Part shown: positions 18,347 through 26,597 of the stretch, one piece after another
Layout: each line of letters opens with the position of its first letter
Position numbering within the stretch: the stretch's first letter is position 1
Assembly (NCBI RefSeq): GCF_009617895.1
Contig: NZ_BLAW01000001.1
Location: 1,851,001 to 1,915,000 of the forward strand
Direction: 5' to 3'
DNA from: Prolixibacter sp. SD074
Lineage (GTDB): Bacteria; Bacteroidota; Bacteroidia; Bacteroidales; Prolixibacteraceae
Length of the DNA: 64,000 nucleotides
Notes under the pieces: model-generated
Seen by the model: the letters and a program-made list of their open reading frames with translations, nothing else
Databases searched by the model: none
Told to the model about the DNA's origin: nothing
Position numbers and translations under genes: made by a program

Positions 18347-19196
18347 AGCCCCTCCAGTCCTTCCAGCGTGTCCAGCGGGTTTACCACCTGGCTTGTGTTG
18401 AGTTGCTGCACGTGGAGGTATTTGAGCGTGTTGCTTAAATCGGAATGCCCCATCAGGCGCTGTATGGCCAGAATGTTGGTGCCCTGTTCGAGGTGGTGCG
18501 TGGCAAAACAATGCCGGAAAGTGTGTGGCGTGTAAGGCTTTTTAACCTGTGGCGTGCGGTGCCGTGCATTAATACAAATAGTCCGTACTGCTGTAATGCC
18601 CAGGTGGGTACCTTTTCCTCCCGCGCCTTCAAAAAGGTAATGCTGCGGCTTGTACTTTTTGTAATAATCCCTTAAAACAGAAAGTAAAACCGGCGATAGC
18701 GGCACTTTACGTTGTTTCAGCCCTTTGCCTTCCTGGATGTTTACCTGCATCCGTCGGCTGTCAATGTCGGTAAGTTTGATGTTTACACTCTCTGATACCC
18801 TGGCCCCGGTGGAATAAATGAGCATGATGATAGCGCGGTGCTTGAAGTTGTCAATAGCCCCGAGTACATCGCTCACTTCGTCTTTTGATAAAACCAGCGG
18901 GAGTGTTTTGGCAACCTTTGGCGTTGGAAGGTATTCTTTTGCCCACTCCTTATGGTAAATATTTGTAAAGAGGAACCGAAGGGCGTAGTAGCCCATTTTT
19001 ACACTGCCCGGTTTGTGGTTCCCATCGGTGAGCATACTTTGAAAATAGGCCCTGAGTTCTTCTACTCCCGTGTGTTCCGGGTCTTTTTTGCAAAAGTTAC
19101 TGTAATCGGCAATGTGCCACCAGTAACTTTTACGGGTCCTTTCACTTAGATTCCGTAAAACCGCTTCCTGTTCAAATCTTTTTTTAAATTTGTCAT
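18331..19196 (-). CDS. Tyrosine recombinase of IS91-type element, copy 2
   Basis: The protein segment 18331-19035 is identical to copy 1. The upstream ATG (19196) and the A7 run (plus-strand T7 at 19179-19185) are conserved, even though the base pair next to the run differs between copies (AGC in copy 1, AGA here). The same -1 slip is needed to join the N-terminal and catalytic domains. Confidence 0.8.
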
Positions 19197-19646
19197 AATA
19201 ATTAATTTTAAATGATTAAATGCCTCAAAGATACTGGTTTTCGGTGGCCTGTAAAACCACCGAACGCCAGTGAGGTTAAGTTCAACATTTTAGGAATTAA
19301 GGCACAGTTGGGCCCTGAAAAAAGGCAGTAGGTTTGCATACTTACTGCCTTTTTTTTGGGTAACTGCGCTCAAAATGCACGCCCAATTGTGTTTTAATTC
19401 GTGTTGGGCTTAACCGTTGCTGTTCAAAGCTATACACTATGGGGATTGAATGGTTTTTCTGCATCCTTTCCGTTGTTTTTCTGCCGCCGGTTTTGCTATT
19501 TTACCTGTTTTGGGGCCGGGACCCGGATATTGGGCACGTTTTTCGTTTCCACACCGGACATACTTTTCCCGTTCAGCCAAAAACCAAAAGTTTTAGCCGG
19601 TAAACCGGTTGTGCAATTTTTCAAAGAACGATTTGCAGGGTAGGCA

Positions 19647-20855
19647 CTATCCGGGTTCCCACGGAACATCTTTCACCAAACCGGCAAAACGCAACCTCCC
19701 TTTTTTACATACCGGGCAGTTAGGCTGCCGGAAGTTTTGGATACATTCCAGGATTTCAGTCCACACCGTATCCTGTTTTTCCCAAACCTGGCCGCCATCT
19801 TCCAGTGCCTCTTCTTTCCGGTTTTCGACCTCTTGTGCCAGCAGTTGTTTTGCCGCCAGGATGTTTTGTTTACGGTAACGGCTCGATAAAATTCCATAGT
19901 ACCGCACTTTAAAAAAGCCCTTTGGCAAAATGTGCAACAAAAACCGGCGGATAAACTCATCCACATCCAGTTTCATTTCCCGGAACCTGCCTGTACGGTA
20001 ATCTTTCCACGAAAATCGCACTTTGCCATTCTTCACTTCCAAAATCCGCCGGTCGGTAATGGCAATACGAAACACGTAACGCGAAAGGTATTCCAGTATT
20101 TTTTCAGGATTGCCCATGGGTGCCTGCACATTCACCACCCAGTCCTTTTTGTATAAAGGCGTGAGGAAGCGGTTAAACTGCACAGGCCCTTTTATGCCTG
20201 CCAGTTTGCCGTGAAAATCGAGTTCCCCTTTTTCTTTGGCTTGTTTTAGCAAATACAGAAACTTTCCCCTGAACTTTTTTGCCAATATCTTGCCTGCGAT
20301 GAAAAAGTTGTTTTTGGCCGGTACATGCACCCAGTGTTCGCGGTCGAAGCCCAGGCCCCCTGCGGGCATGATGCAATGCAGGTGTGGGTGTTCCTTCATG
20401 TTCTGCCCCCAGGTATGGAGTACGGTAACCAGGCCAATATCAGCGCCCAGGTGCTTTACGTCACGGGTAAGTTCGAGCAGGGTTTGTGAAACAGCTTTGA
20501 ACAACAAGCCATACATCACTTTCCTGTTTTGCAGGCATAGCGGGTTTAACTCATGCGGCAGGGTGAACACCAAATGGTAATACCCCACCGGGAGAAGTTC
20601 TTTCATCCGTTTGTCCAGCCATTCCAGTTTTTCTTTTTGCTGGCACACAGGGCAGTGGCGGTTGCGGCAGGAGTTATAAGATTTCTCTGTATAGCTGCAA
20701 TGGTCGCATTTCTCGAAATGGCTTCCAAGGCCCCCGGTGCGGCACGCCGACAGCAGGTGGATTAAGCTCTGCTGCCCTTTTGTTACCTTGTTTTGGCTGA
20801 TGTAGTTTCCCCCGTATTCACGCAGTAAACTTCCTACAGTTATTTGTTCCTGCAT
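19647..20855 (-). CDS. IS91 family HUH transposase, copy 3
   Basis: All motifs listed for copy 1 are present. Private changes NRKVMYGL lie in the mosaic segment next to sequence shared with copy 1; the rest follows copy 2. Start 20855 overlaps the recombinase stop. Confidence 0.9.
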   Translation of the reverse strand: MQEQITVGSLLREYGGNYISQNKVTKGQQSLIHLLSACRTGGLGSHFEKCDHCSYTEKSYNSCRNRHCPVCQQKEKLEWLDKRMKELLPVGYYHLVFTLPHELNPLCLQNRKVMYGLLFKAVSQTLLELTRDVKHLGADIGLVTVLHTWGQNMKEHPHLHCIMPAGGLGFDREHWVHVPAKNNFFIAGKILAKKFRGKFLYLLKQAKEKGELDFHGKLAGIKGPVQFNRFLTPLYKKDWVVNVQAPMGNPEKILEYLSRYVFRIAITDRRILEVKNGKVRFSWKDYRTGRFREMKLDVDEFIRRFLLHILPKGFFKVRYYGILSSRYRKQNILAAKQLLAQEVENRKEEALEDGGQVWEKQDTVWTEILECIQNFRQPNCPVCKKGRLRFAGLVKDVPWEPG

Positions 20856-21705
20856 AGCCCCTCCAGTCCTTCCAGCGTGTCCAGCGGGTTTACCACCTGG
20901 CTTGTGTTGAGTTGCTGCACGTGGAGGTATTTGAGCGTGTTGCTTAAATCGGAATGCCCCATCAGGCGCTGTATAACCAGAATGTTGGTGCCCTGTTCGA
21001 GGTGGTGCGTGGCAAAACAATGCCGGAAAGTGTGTGGCGTGTAAGGCTTTTTAACCTGTGGCGTGCGGTGCCGTGCATTAATACAAATAGTCCGTACTGC
21101 TGTAATGCCCAGGTGGGTACCTTTTCCTCCCGCGCCTTCAAAAAGGTAATGCTGCGGCTTGTACTTTTTGTAATAATCCCTTAAAACAGAAAGTAAAACC
21201 GGCGATAGCGGCACTTTACGTTGTTTCAGCCCTTTGCCTTCCTGGATGTTTACCTGCATCCGTCGGCTGTCAATGTCGGTAAGTTTGATGTTTACACTCT
21301 CTGATACCCTGGCCCCGGTGGAATAAATGAGCATGATGATAGCGCGGTGCTTGAAGTTGTCAATAGCCCCGAGTACATCGCTCACTTCGTCTTTTGATAA
21401 AACCAGCGGGAGTGTTTTGGCAACCTTTGGCGTTGGAAGGTATTCTTTTGCCCACTCCTTATGGTAAATATTTGTAAAGAGGAACCGAAGGGCGTAGTAG
21501 CCCATTTTTACACTGCCCGGTTTGTGGTTCCCATCGGTGAGCATACTTTGAAAATAGGCCCTGAGTTCTTCTACTCCCGTGTGTTCCGGGTCTTTTTTGC
21601 AAAAGTTACTGTAATCGGCAATGTGCCACCAGTAACTTTTACGGGTCCTTTCACTTAGATTGCGTAAAACCGCTTCCTGTTCAAATCTTTTTTTAAATTT
21701 GTCAT
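20840..21705 (-). CDS. Tyrosine recombinase of IS91-type element, copy 3
   Basis: It is identical to copies 1 and 2 over the visible frame except for one Ala-to-Val change (NILVIQRLMGH). The A7 frameshift site (plus-strand T7 at 21688-21694) and the ATG at 21705 are conserved. Conservation of an apparent frameshift in three copies, with no other damage to the gene, argues for a functional slip rather than decay. Confidence 0.8.
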
Positions 21706-21792
21706 AATAATTAATTTTAAATGATTAAATGCCTCAAAGATACTGGTTTTCGGTGGCCTGTAAAACCACCGAACGCCAGTGAGGTTAAGTTC

Positions 21793-21943
21793 AACACGTG
21801 GTATAAGTCATGGCTGGGTTTGTGCGGATTCGACAAGTCGAATCTCGTCCCAACCTTAGTTTCGGTCGGACAATCAGACTTTCGTCTGACCGCCACGACC
21901 TGATACCAACACCTTTAACGCCAAGTTTAAAAGAAAATCGACT
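21793..21943. other. Structured intergenic module upstream of the 213-residue gene
   Basis: The region holds a perfect hairpin, GATTCGAC AA GTCGAATC (about 21827-21844), and a second one, ATCAGAC/GTCTGAC, beyond CGGTCGGACA. Parts resemble the spacer at 10897-11012. The IS91 array is inserted at its left edge (GGT|AACAC). It carries no gene and may be a cassette recombination site or a structured leader. Confidence 0.4.
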
Positions 21944-22585
21944 ATGAATAACTATTTGAAATTGCTTCTTCATTTAAAACAGTTTGAGGGTGACGGGAAA
22001 ATGCATCCAATTGAACAGTTATTCCCTGACTTGACAACAAGTGAAAAAGGAAACATTTTTAAAGAACTCGTGGATGAAAATTTCATCGTATTGGCAGGGA
22101 GAGAACCTCGATATGACTCGTACATTTTCGAGCAAAACATTTTGACTGGAGAATCAAAAATAACTGAAAGCCCATTTAATAAGCTAAACAGAGAAATACC
22201 AGAAAATGAATACAAGGCAAAAATCACTTTTAAAGGTTCAAAATATTTAAAAGAGGAACTCGAAATGCAGGAAAAAGGAAAATACAATATCAACGTATCT
22301 GGAAGCGGAGCAAACAATACATTTGTGATTGAATCAAACAATGTTACAATCGACAACAGACCTGAGTTCTCAAAGAAAATTGAAAAAATAATTGAAACGA
22401 TAAAATCTGACAATTCGATTGACGAAGAATTAAAGGCAAATGCAATTTCCGATTTCCAAAACGCAAAAATGGAAGTTAATAAATCAGGAAAATTACCTGA
22501 GAAAATCATGAAAGGAATATTGCAATATGGTTCGCAAATTGGTTCTATTGGAAGTTTACTTTATCAGTTGTTCACCGGTGCTTAA
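21944..22585 (+). CDS. Unknown protein, partner of TIR-like gene
   Basis: I do not recognise this 213-residue protein. Residues 1-60 (MNNYLKLLLHLKQFEGDG, then FPDLTTSEKGNIFKELVDENFI) look like a winged-helix or small helical domain. Residues ~100-130 are a beta-rich stretch (YNINVSGSGANNTFVIESNN). A coiled or helical region follows (RPEFSKKIEKIIETIKSDN). The C-terminus ILQYGSQIGSIGSLLYQLFTGA is glycine-rich and hydrophobic, like a short membrane or oligomer-forming helix. It precedes a TIR-like gene by 21 bp on the same strand, so the two probably form an operon; a sensor, adaptor or membrane-active role is possible but unproven. Confidence 0.55.
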   Translation: MNNYLKLLLHLKQFEGDGKMHPIEQLFPDLTTSEKGNIFKELVDENFIVLAGREPRYDSYIFEQNILTGESKITESPFNKLNREIPENEYKAKITFKGSKYLKEELEMQEKGKYNINVSGSGANNTFVIESNNVTIDNRPEFSKKIEKIIETIKSDNSIDEELKANAISDFQNAKMEVNKSGKLPEKIMKGILQYGSQIGSIGSLLYQLFTGA

Positions 22586-22606
22586 TCTTACAACCTAAAG
22601 AAATAT

Positions 22607-23404
22607 ATGGAATACTCCAATAAAATAGAATTACTTGAAGGTTTAAAAAACTTCGTAAGTAATTACCAAGAGCAAGACAAACCGGATGTAATAAAAAGAC
22701 ATGTTACAATGGTTGTTGAGAAAATTATGGGCAATGATAAATATAAATCTGAGATAGCTCAGATTAAATTTGTTCCAAGTATGGTTGCTCACAATGTTCC
22801 AGGATTTGAAGATGCTTCAATAACATACAGAAGGATTTTCAATCAAGGCAAACAGGAGATGGTTTCATTAATTCAGACGATTTTGAAAGATATTGAAATC
22901 GACAATCAAATAGATTCAAGTGTAAAAGAAAACCTTTTACATACTACAGACATTGATTTAAATAGAATTTTTATAGTGCATGGTCATAACAATGAAATTA
23001 AACTCGATGTCGCCAGAACATTGGAGAAATTAGATTTAGAACCAATAATCCTGCATGAGAAACCTAATTTAGGAAGGACTTTAATCAACAAGTTTACTGA
23101 CTATTCAAATGTAGATTTTGCAATAGTAATAATTTCTGCTGATGATTATGGATATTCCAAAAAAGATGGAGAGAGTAATAAAAAATTAAGGCCAAGGCAA
23201 AATGTAGTATTTGAGTTAGGTTATTTTATTGCGAAATTGGGAATAGAAAAAGTCTTCCCGCTAATTGAAAATGAAAAGATTGAGGATCCGGGAGACTTTG
23301 ATGGAGTTGTATATGTACCGTATAACAGTGGATGGAAAAATCAATTAGTCCTTGAACTAAAATCTCTTGGATATAAGATTGATGCAAACAAACTATATGA
23401 ATAA
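22607..23404 (+). CDS. TIR-like nucleotide-binding domain protein, putative NADase effector
   Basis: Residues ~118-255 match the PF10137 type TIR-like domain: RIFIVHGHNNE as first strand and loop, IILHEKPNLGRTLINKF, DFAIVIISADDYGY, and RPRQNVVFELGYFIAKLG with the conserved Glu E203. This family includes TIR effectors of CBASS and related immune systems, which deplete NAD+. The N-terminal ~110 residues form a separate helical domain of unknown function. The gene lies 21 bp after the 213-residue gene. Together with nearby AbiGi-like and nuclease-like genes it suggests an anti-phage role. Confidence 0.8.
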   Translation: MEYSNKIELLEGLKNFVSNYQEQDKPDVIKRHVTMVVEKIMGNDKYKSEIAQIKFVPSMVAHNVPGFEDASITYRRIFNQGKQEMVSLIQTILKDIEIDNQIDSSVKENLLHTTDIDLNRIFIVHGHNNEIKLDVARTLEKLDLEPIILHEKPNLGRTLINKFTDYSNVDFAIVIISADDYGYSKKDGESNKKLRPRQNVVFELGYFIAKLGIEKVFPLIENEKIEDPGDFDGVVYVPYNSGWKNQLVLELKSLGYKIDANKLYE

Positions 23405-23509
23405 AAAACTAAGCCAAACAGGCTCATAAGCGATGCGAACTGAAACGGATAAATACCAAATGAAATCATTAATAAAGCCTCTTCTATACTAATTATCAAC
23501 ATATAGAAG

Positions 23510-23534
23510 CATAACTGCAAAATTTGCAGTTATG
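23510..23534. repeat. Perfect palindrome, first of a related pair
   Basis: Twelve-base arms CATAACTGCAAA and TTTGCAGTTATG face each other around one central A. A further half copy (GCAGTTATGC) lies at 23561-23570. The site is between the convergent ends of the TIR-like gene and the MazE-like gene, so it could act as a terminator, but its close relation to the palindrome at 23882 suggests a protein-binding or recombination site. Confidence 0.6.
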
Positions 23535-23586
23535 AAAATTCACTGCAATAGTTTCTGACAGCAGTTATGCTCTTGCTAGCTCCAGA

Positions 23587-23790
23587 TCAAAATATCTCGC
23601 GATGAAGATTGTCTGGAGTTATTTTTTCGAGAAGGTCATTTAAAGCGTAGTTGGAAGTATTCCTTTTAAAAACAGCGGATGAATCCTTTGAGACGACTTC
23701 GACCATTGACAAATCAGACAAGTCAACATCATCAGGGAGACTGACTGTCAATACATTTTTATTCTTTTCAATACTTGCATTCATCATCAT
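23587..23790 (-). CDS. MazE/AbrB-like antitoxin, orphan
   Basis: The 67-residue protein ends in YALNDLLEKITPDNLHREIF, the toxin-binding tail typical of MazE antitoxins (LxxLLxxITPENLHxE). The N-terminal half (ASIEKNKNVLTVSLPDDVDL) is a short, weak AbrB-like strand region. No mazF toxin is present downstream. It is bracketed by two related palindromes. An orphan antitoxin or the remnant of a toxin-antitoxin pair is most likely. Confidence 0.6.
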   Translation of the reverse strand: MMMNASIEKNKNVLTVSLPDDVDLSDLSMVEVVSKDSSAVFKRNTSNYALNDLLEKITPDNLHREIF

Positions 23791-23881
23791 TTTTTACCTT
23801 AAAAATACATAATCGAGCACAACATTTCTACTGCTTCATCCAGTATTAACACTTCCTGATACCAATAAAATATTAGCAATA

Positions 23882-23914
23882 GAGGCATAATGGTAAAATT
23901 TACCATTATGCCTC
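23882..23914. repeat. Perfect palindrome, second of a related pair
   Basis: Sixteen-base arms GAGGCATAATGGTAAA and TTTACCATTATGCCTC surround one central A. It shares the skeleton GCATAA..G.AAAATTT.C..TTATG with the palindrome at 23510-23534. It lies 42 bp beyond the stop of the membrane-protein gene, at the left end of the mobilisation module. Confidence 0.65.
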
Positions 23915-23955
23915 AAAATCTACAAATCCCTGCAAATAGAGCTTACTCTTTCACT

Positions 23956-24321
23956 CTAATTATCGTTCTCATTATGTGCCTTTTTATACCATACAACAGC
24001 TGCTTCATGCACCTTGTCATACTCGAACTTTTGATAAATATTTAAAGTAACACTTCCAGAGAAAAGAATGCACAAACAAATAAAACCGATGACCAACCAT
24101 TTGGGTAACGAAAGCCTCCTCGTCTTATTCTGCTCAATCTTCCGAATGTAATCATCCGTTAGAACTGTCAGATGTTTGATTTTGCGATCCAAATCGGTTG
24201 TATCGACCTTCAATTCTTTTGCTGCAGCAATTTCAATGCGCATCGCTGTTTTTTCCATTGCATTAAGCCGATCAATCAACACCTCTGCAATGGTTTCAAT
24301 ATTGTGTCTTTTATTAGTCAT
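23956..24321 (-). CDS. Small membrane protein of mobilisation module
   Basis: The 121-residue protein has a helical N-terminus (residues 1-65, likely coiled coil), one transmembrane segment at ~73-95 (WLVIGFICLCILFSGSVTL) and a short charged tail. I recognise no family. It overlaps the relaxase stop by 4 bp, so it is the last gene of the mobC-relaxase operon. Similar small membrane genes follow relaxases in Bacteroidota mobilisable elements; a role at the transfer channel is only inferred. Confidence 0.65.
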   Translation of the reverse strand: MTNKRHNIETIAEVLIDRLNAMEKTAMRIEIAAAKELKVDTTDLDRKIKHLTVLTDDYIRKIEQNKTRRLSLPKWLVIGFICLCILFSGSVTLNIYQKFEYDKVHEAAVVWYKKAHNENDN

Positions 24322-25091
24322 AACGATAATCCGTTCTGTCTTCCCGGCATTCTACGAATGGTTGGGGTAGATCCAATTTTAGTATTGTGGGTGAAAGTCA
24401 GTTTCGACAAACTCATATTCCGATTAACTTCCGATGCTTTGAAGCTCTGGTCCTGATATCTCACACGAAAACCCTGAAGTTTCCCTTTCTTATTTACAGC
24501 GGGTTCAATCTCTACGCCTTTCGAAATCATCAGGTCAACATACTGAGTGAAGTCCATCGGCATGCTGTCCATGGCTTCTTTATGCAACCGATAGATCTCA
24601 TTTCTCAACTGCAAAGAACTTTTCTTTTTTAAATCCTGAACTACTCTCGCTCTAATCAAACCGAGACTGCCGGCGACAACATCAGCGATTCTTTGTGCCT
24701 TCTTACCAATAAATTTGTCTTTGTATGTTCCTCCAGAAGAATCAATTCTATTACATATGATATGCAAATGCGCGTGATTCCGGTCTGTGTGTTTTACTAC
24801 AATAGCCTGGTGCTCCTCAAGTCCCATCCCGGACAAAAACTCATTTGCAATATTCCGAAATTCCGTATTTTCCAACTTTCGACCATCTTCAGGCTCCGGA
24901 GACAAGACCATACTAATTGATTTATTTTTGGTCGAATGATTTAAATCCTGAAAGACCCTAAATTCAGCAGCAATCTCAACACCGCTTTCCCCAACGACCA
25001 TCCTTTTGTCAATTATTTCAGCACCGTTTTTTTTTACGGCATAGTCAACAGCATTGGCTGTATGTGCTATACTCTTTGCCTTGCCAATCAT
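24318..25091 (-). CDS. Relaxase/mobilisation nuclease (MobA/VirD2-like)
   Basis: The 257-residue protein carries the HUH metal motif in HTDRNHAHLHIICNRID (residues ~100-116) and a candidate nicking tyrosine near the N-terminus (ANAVDYAVKKN, Y18). The KFIGKKAQRIADVVAGSLGL region is typical of PF03432 relaxases. It is short for the family, with no C-terminal primase or helicase domain. It would nick oriT and lead the strand into a conjugation channel supplied by another element. It overlaps mobC by 4 bp. Confidence 0.9.
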   Translation of the reverse strand: MIGKAKSIAHTANAVDYAVKKNGAEIIDKRMVVGESGVEIAAEFRVFQDLNHSTKNKSISMVLSPEPEDGRKLENTEFRNIANEFLSGMGLEEHQAIVVKHTDRNHAHLHIICNRIDSSGGTYKDKFIGKKAQRIADVVAGSLGLIRARVVQDLKKKSSLQLRNEIYRLHKEAMDSMPMDFTQYVDLMISKGVEIEPAVNKKGKLQGFRVRYQDQSFKASEVNRNMSLSKLTFTHNTKIGSTPTIRRMPGRQNGLSL

Positions 25092-25381
25092 TGCAGTCTC
25101 CTTAAATGCTTTTTTATTTCGTCCGAAGTTTGACGAATCTCCTGGGCAAATTTGCTATCCTTGTCTCTGAAAAGATTGCCGATCCGTGTGAAATTATTGC
25201 TGTAGGTTACAAGCATCTTATAAACGGAGAGCTCTTCATCCGTCATTCGAAAAGTGACACGCTGCCCCAGAGCAGTTGCACGGCAAAATTCACTGATTTT
25301 TAAACCGGCATTCTCTGCCTTCTTTTGAATGATCGCTTTTTCAAGTGAACTACAACGAAATTCTATTTTCCTTCTTTTCAT
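25088..25381 (-). CDS. MobC-like relaxosome protein
   Basis: The 97-residue basic protein opens with RKIEFRCSSLEKAIIQKKAE, a ribbon-helix-helix-like start. The tail YSNNFTRIGNLFRDKDSKF resembles the conserved NxNQIARxxN region of MobC. MobC proteins bind oriT and help melt it for the relaxase. First gene of a leftward operon with the relaxase and a membrane protein. Confidence 0.85.
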   Translation of the reverse strand: MKRRKIEFRCSSLEKAIIQKKAENAGLKISEFCRATALGQRVTFRMTDEELSVYKMLVTYSNNFTRIGNLFRDKDSKFAQEIRQTSDEIKKHLRRLQ

Positions 25382-25486
25382 ACTGTTTTTTAGTTTTTAG
25401 TGAACCATTGGAACGATGGTGAACTCCCTTTGTGACCACGGGGAACAAAGCAAGATTGTCATGACAATGACACATCTTGAAATAAG
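25382..25486. other. Putative origin of transfer
   Basis: The gap before mobC contains a palindrome ATTGTCATGACAAT (25455-25468) nested inside CAAGAT/ATCTTG arms, and an imperfect hairpin GAACCAT/ATGGTGAAC near 25402-25424. Origins of transfer usually lie just upstream of mobC or the relaxase and carry such inverted repeats. The nick site cannot be fixed from sequence alone. Confidence 0.4.
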
Positions 25487-26374
25487 CTATCGCGACATTT
25501 TTCGCGTACATCCAAAATTTGCGCTATTTGCCCACTCATTGAGATCCTTATATGCCGAATACCGGCTCGATAAATCATTACAAACGTTGTATAAGGAACA
25601 CAGCTTTTTTGCTGCCTGCTTCCCGGATGAATCGTTATCCAGGTAAAGATCGACGTGTTTATAGAACGGGAGTATTGCAGTCACCCGATCCAAAAAAGAA
25701 AGGGAGTTTAGAATTACAAAATCAGACGTTTTTGCTAATTCCGGCTCTTCCGAGACGAGCGTGAAAAAATCGAACATGCCTTCTGTAATTGAAAGTATCG
25801 AGTTCGAATTTCGGATTAAAGTATAGTCTTTCGGCGAGCTCGAATTTTTGTAATACTGATTTCTCAATTCCCAACCTCCGGATACATTCTTCATTCCGAT
25901 AGCGAAATAACTATTTTCGTTTAATGAATAATGTACCTCGTACGCATATCTGGATATCACCAGATCGGGAATTGCACTGGAGGAATAATATCTTTTCAGT
26001 CCTGGGTGCTGAATTGGAGTAACACGAAGTATTTCAATTCGGTTTCTTTCCGGCATTGAGTCCGAATCAATTTGCTCATGAAAAGAAAGAGAAGTGCCCT
26101 TCTCCAAAATTGCCAAAGCATCCTGAACGGAACAATCGCTGTTTAAAGCGATAACCAGGTCAATAATATTGCCACCGATACCGGCACCATGGTCAAACCA
26201 ACGATTCAACACCTTCGACACTTTAAAAGAAGGTATTGCTTCCGATCTAAACGGACTGGCATACCAAGCTTCCCTCGAATTTTCCCTCCGGGGAGTCATT
26301 CCAACAGAACGTAAAAAGTCAAATATTGATAAATTTCGAGCTGTGTCGCACTGTAGTTTTATTTCTCTTTTCAT
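25487..26374 (-). CDS. Toprim-domain DNA primase of mobile element
   Basis: The N-terminal half follows the CHC2 primase layout (SIFDFLRSVGMTP, then SPFRSEAIPSFKVS and GGNIIDLV) but lacks the zinc cysteines. The toprim part is complete: E in LSITEGMFDFF and the acidic DxD in LYLDNDSSGKQAAKKL. Such 300-residue primases prime replication of Bacteroidota mobilisable elements, working with a VirE-type ATPase such as the gene upstream. A repeat-rich region precedes the start codon. Confidence 0.85.
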   Translation of the reverse strand: MKREIKLQCDTARNLSIFDFLRSVGMTPRRENSREAWYASPFRSEAIPSFKVSKVLNRWFDHGAGIGGNIIDLVIALNSDCSVQDALAILEKGTSLSFHEQIDSDSMPERNRIEILRVTPIQHPGLKRYYSSSAIPDLVISRYAYEVHYSLNENSYFAIGMKNVSGGWELRNQYYKNSSSPKDYTLIRNSNSILSITEGMFDFFTLVSEEPELAKTSDFVILNSLSFLDRVTAILPFYKHVDLYLDNDSSGKQAAKKLCSLYNVCNDLSSRYSAYKDLNEWANSANFGCTRKMSR

Positions 26375-26405
26375 CGGCTATTTTTTTTCATTTTTCTGTT
26401 TTTCT

Positions 26406-26588
26406 CCTACCTACTTACCTAAACATTGAATATCAGAAACATAAACCACAGGTAAGTCGATTTTTCATCTTACCTATCTTACCTAATAGGTAACTTAGGT
26501 AGGTTCCAGGCAACTTAAATACGACTGATCTTACCTAAGCAAAGCACTGATTATCAATTTCAATTTTGCTCTTAGGTAAGTAGGTAGG
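26406..26588. repeat. TTACCTA repeat cluster with 17-bp inverted repeats, origin- or operator-like
   Basis: CCTACCTACTTACCTAA at 26406-26422 is repeated perfectly inverted at 26572-26588. Between them lie several more TTACCTA or TAGGTAA words, dense at 26470-26504 and again at 26531. The block fills the gap between the primase and the VirE-type ATPase genes. It could be the replication origin of the element or an operator region for the primase. Confidence 0.6.
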
Positions 26589-26597
26589 TTAAATTCA

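Larger units (their letters stand above)
16775..19283 (-). mobile_element. IS91-type element, copy 2 of tandem array
   Basis: This copy is joined directly to copy 1 at GTTC|AACATTTTAGG with no spacer. It shares with copy 3, against copy 1, the bases around 17075-17085 and the 17510-17540 segment. It differs from both 1 and 3 around 17935-17985. Gene order and end hairpins are as in copy 1. Confidence 0.9.
19284..21792 (-). mobile_element. IS91-type element, copy 3 of tandem array
   Basis: This outer copy ends at GAGGTTAAGTTC (21781-21792) and is followed by AACACGTGG. The terminal hairpin (21742-21780) is strong: ACTGG, two bases, TTCGGTGG, a 9-base loop, CCACCGAA, two bases, CCAGT. Most of the copy matches copy 2, but 20443-20500 matches copy 1, so it is a mosaic. 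Removing all three copies restores GAAATGGT joined to AACACGTGG. Confidence 0.9.

Noticed and set aside
14383-21658. Plus-strand and alternative-frame ORFs inside the three IS91-type copies
   Set aside because: They are shadows of the transposase and recombinase genes; none shows a recognisable domain, and they recur only because the DNA recurs.
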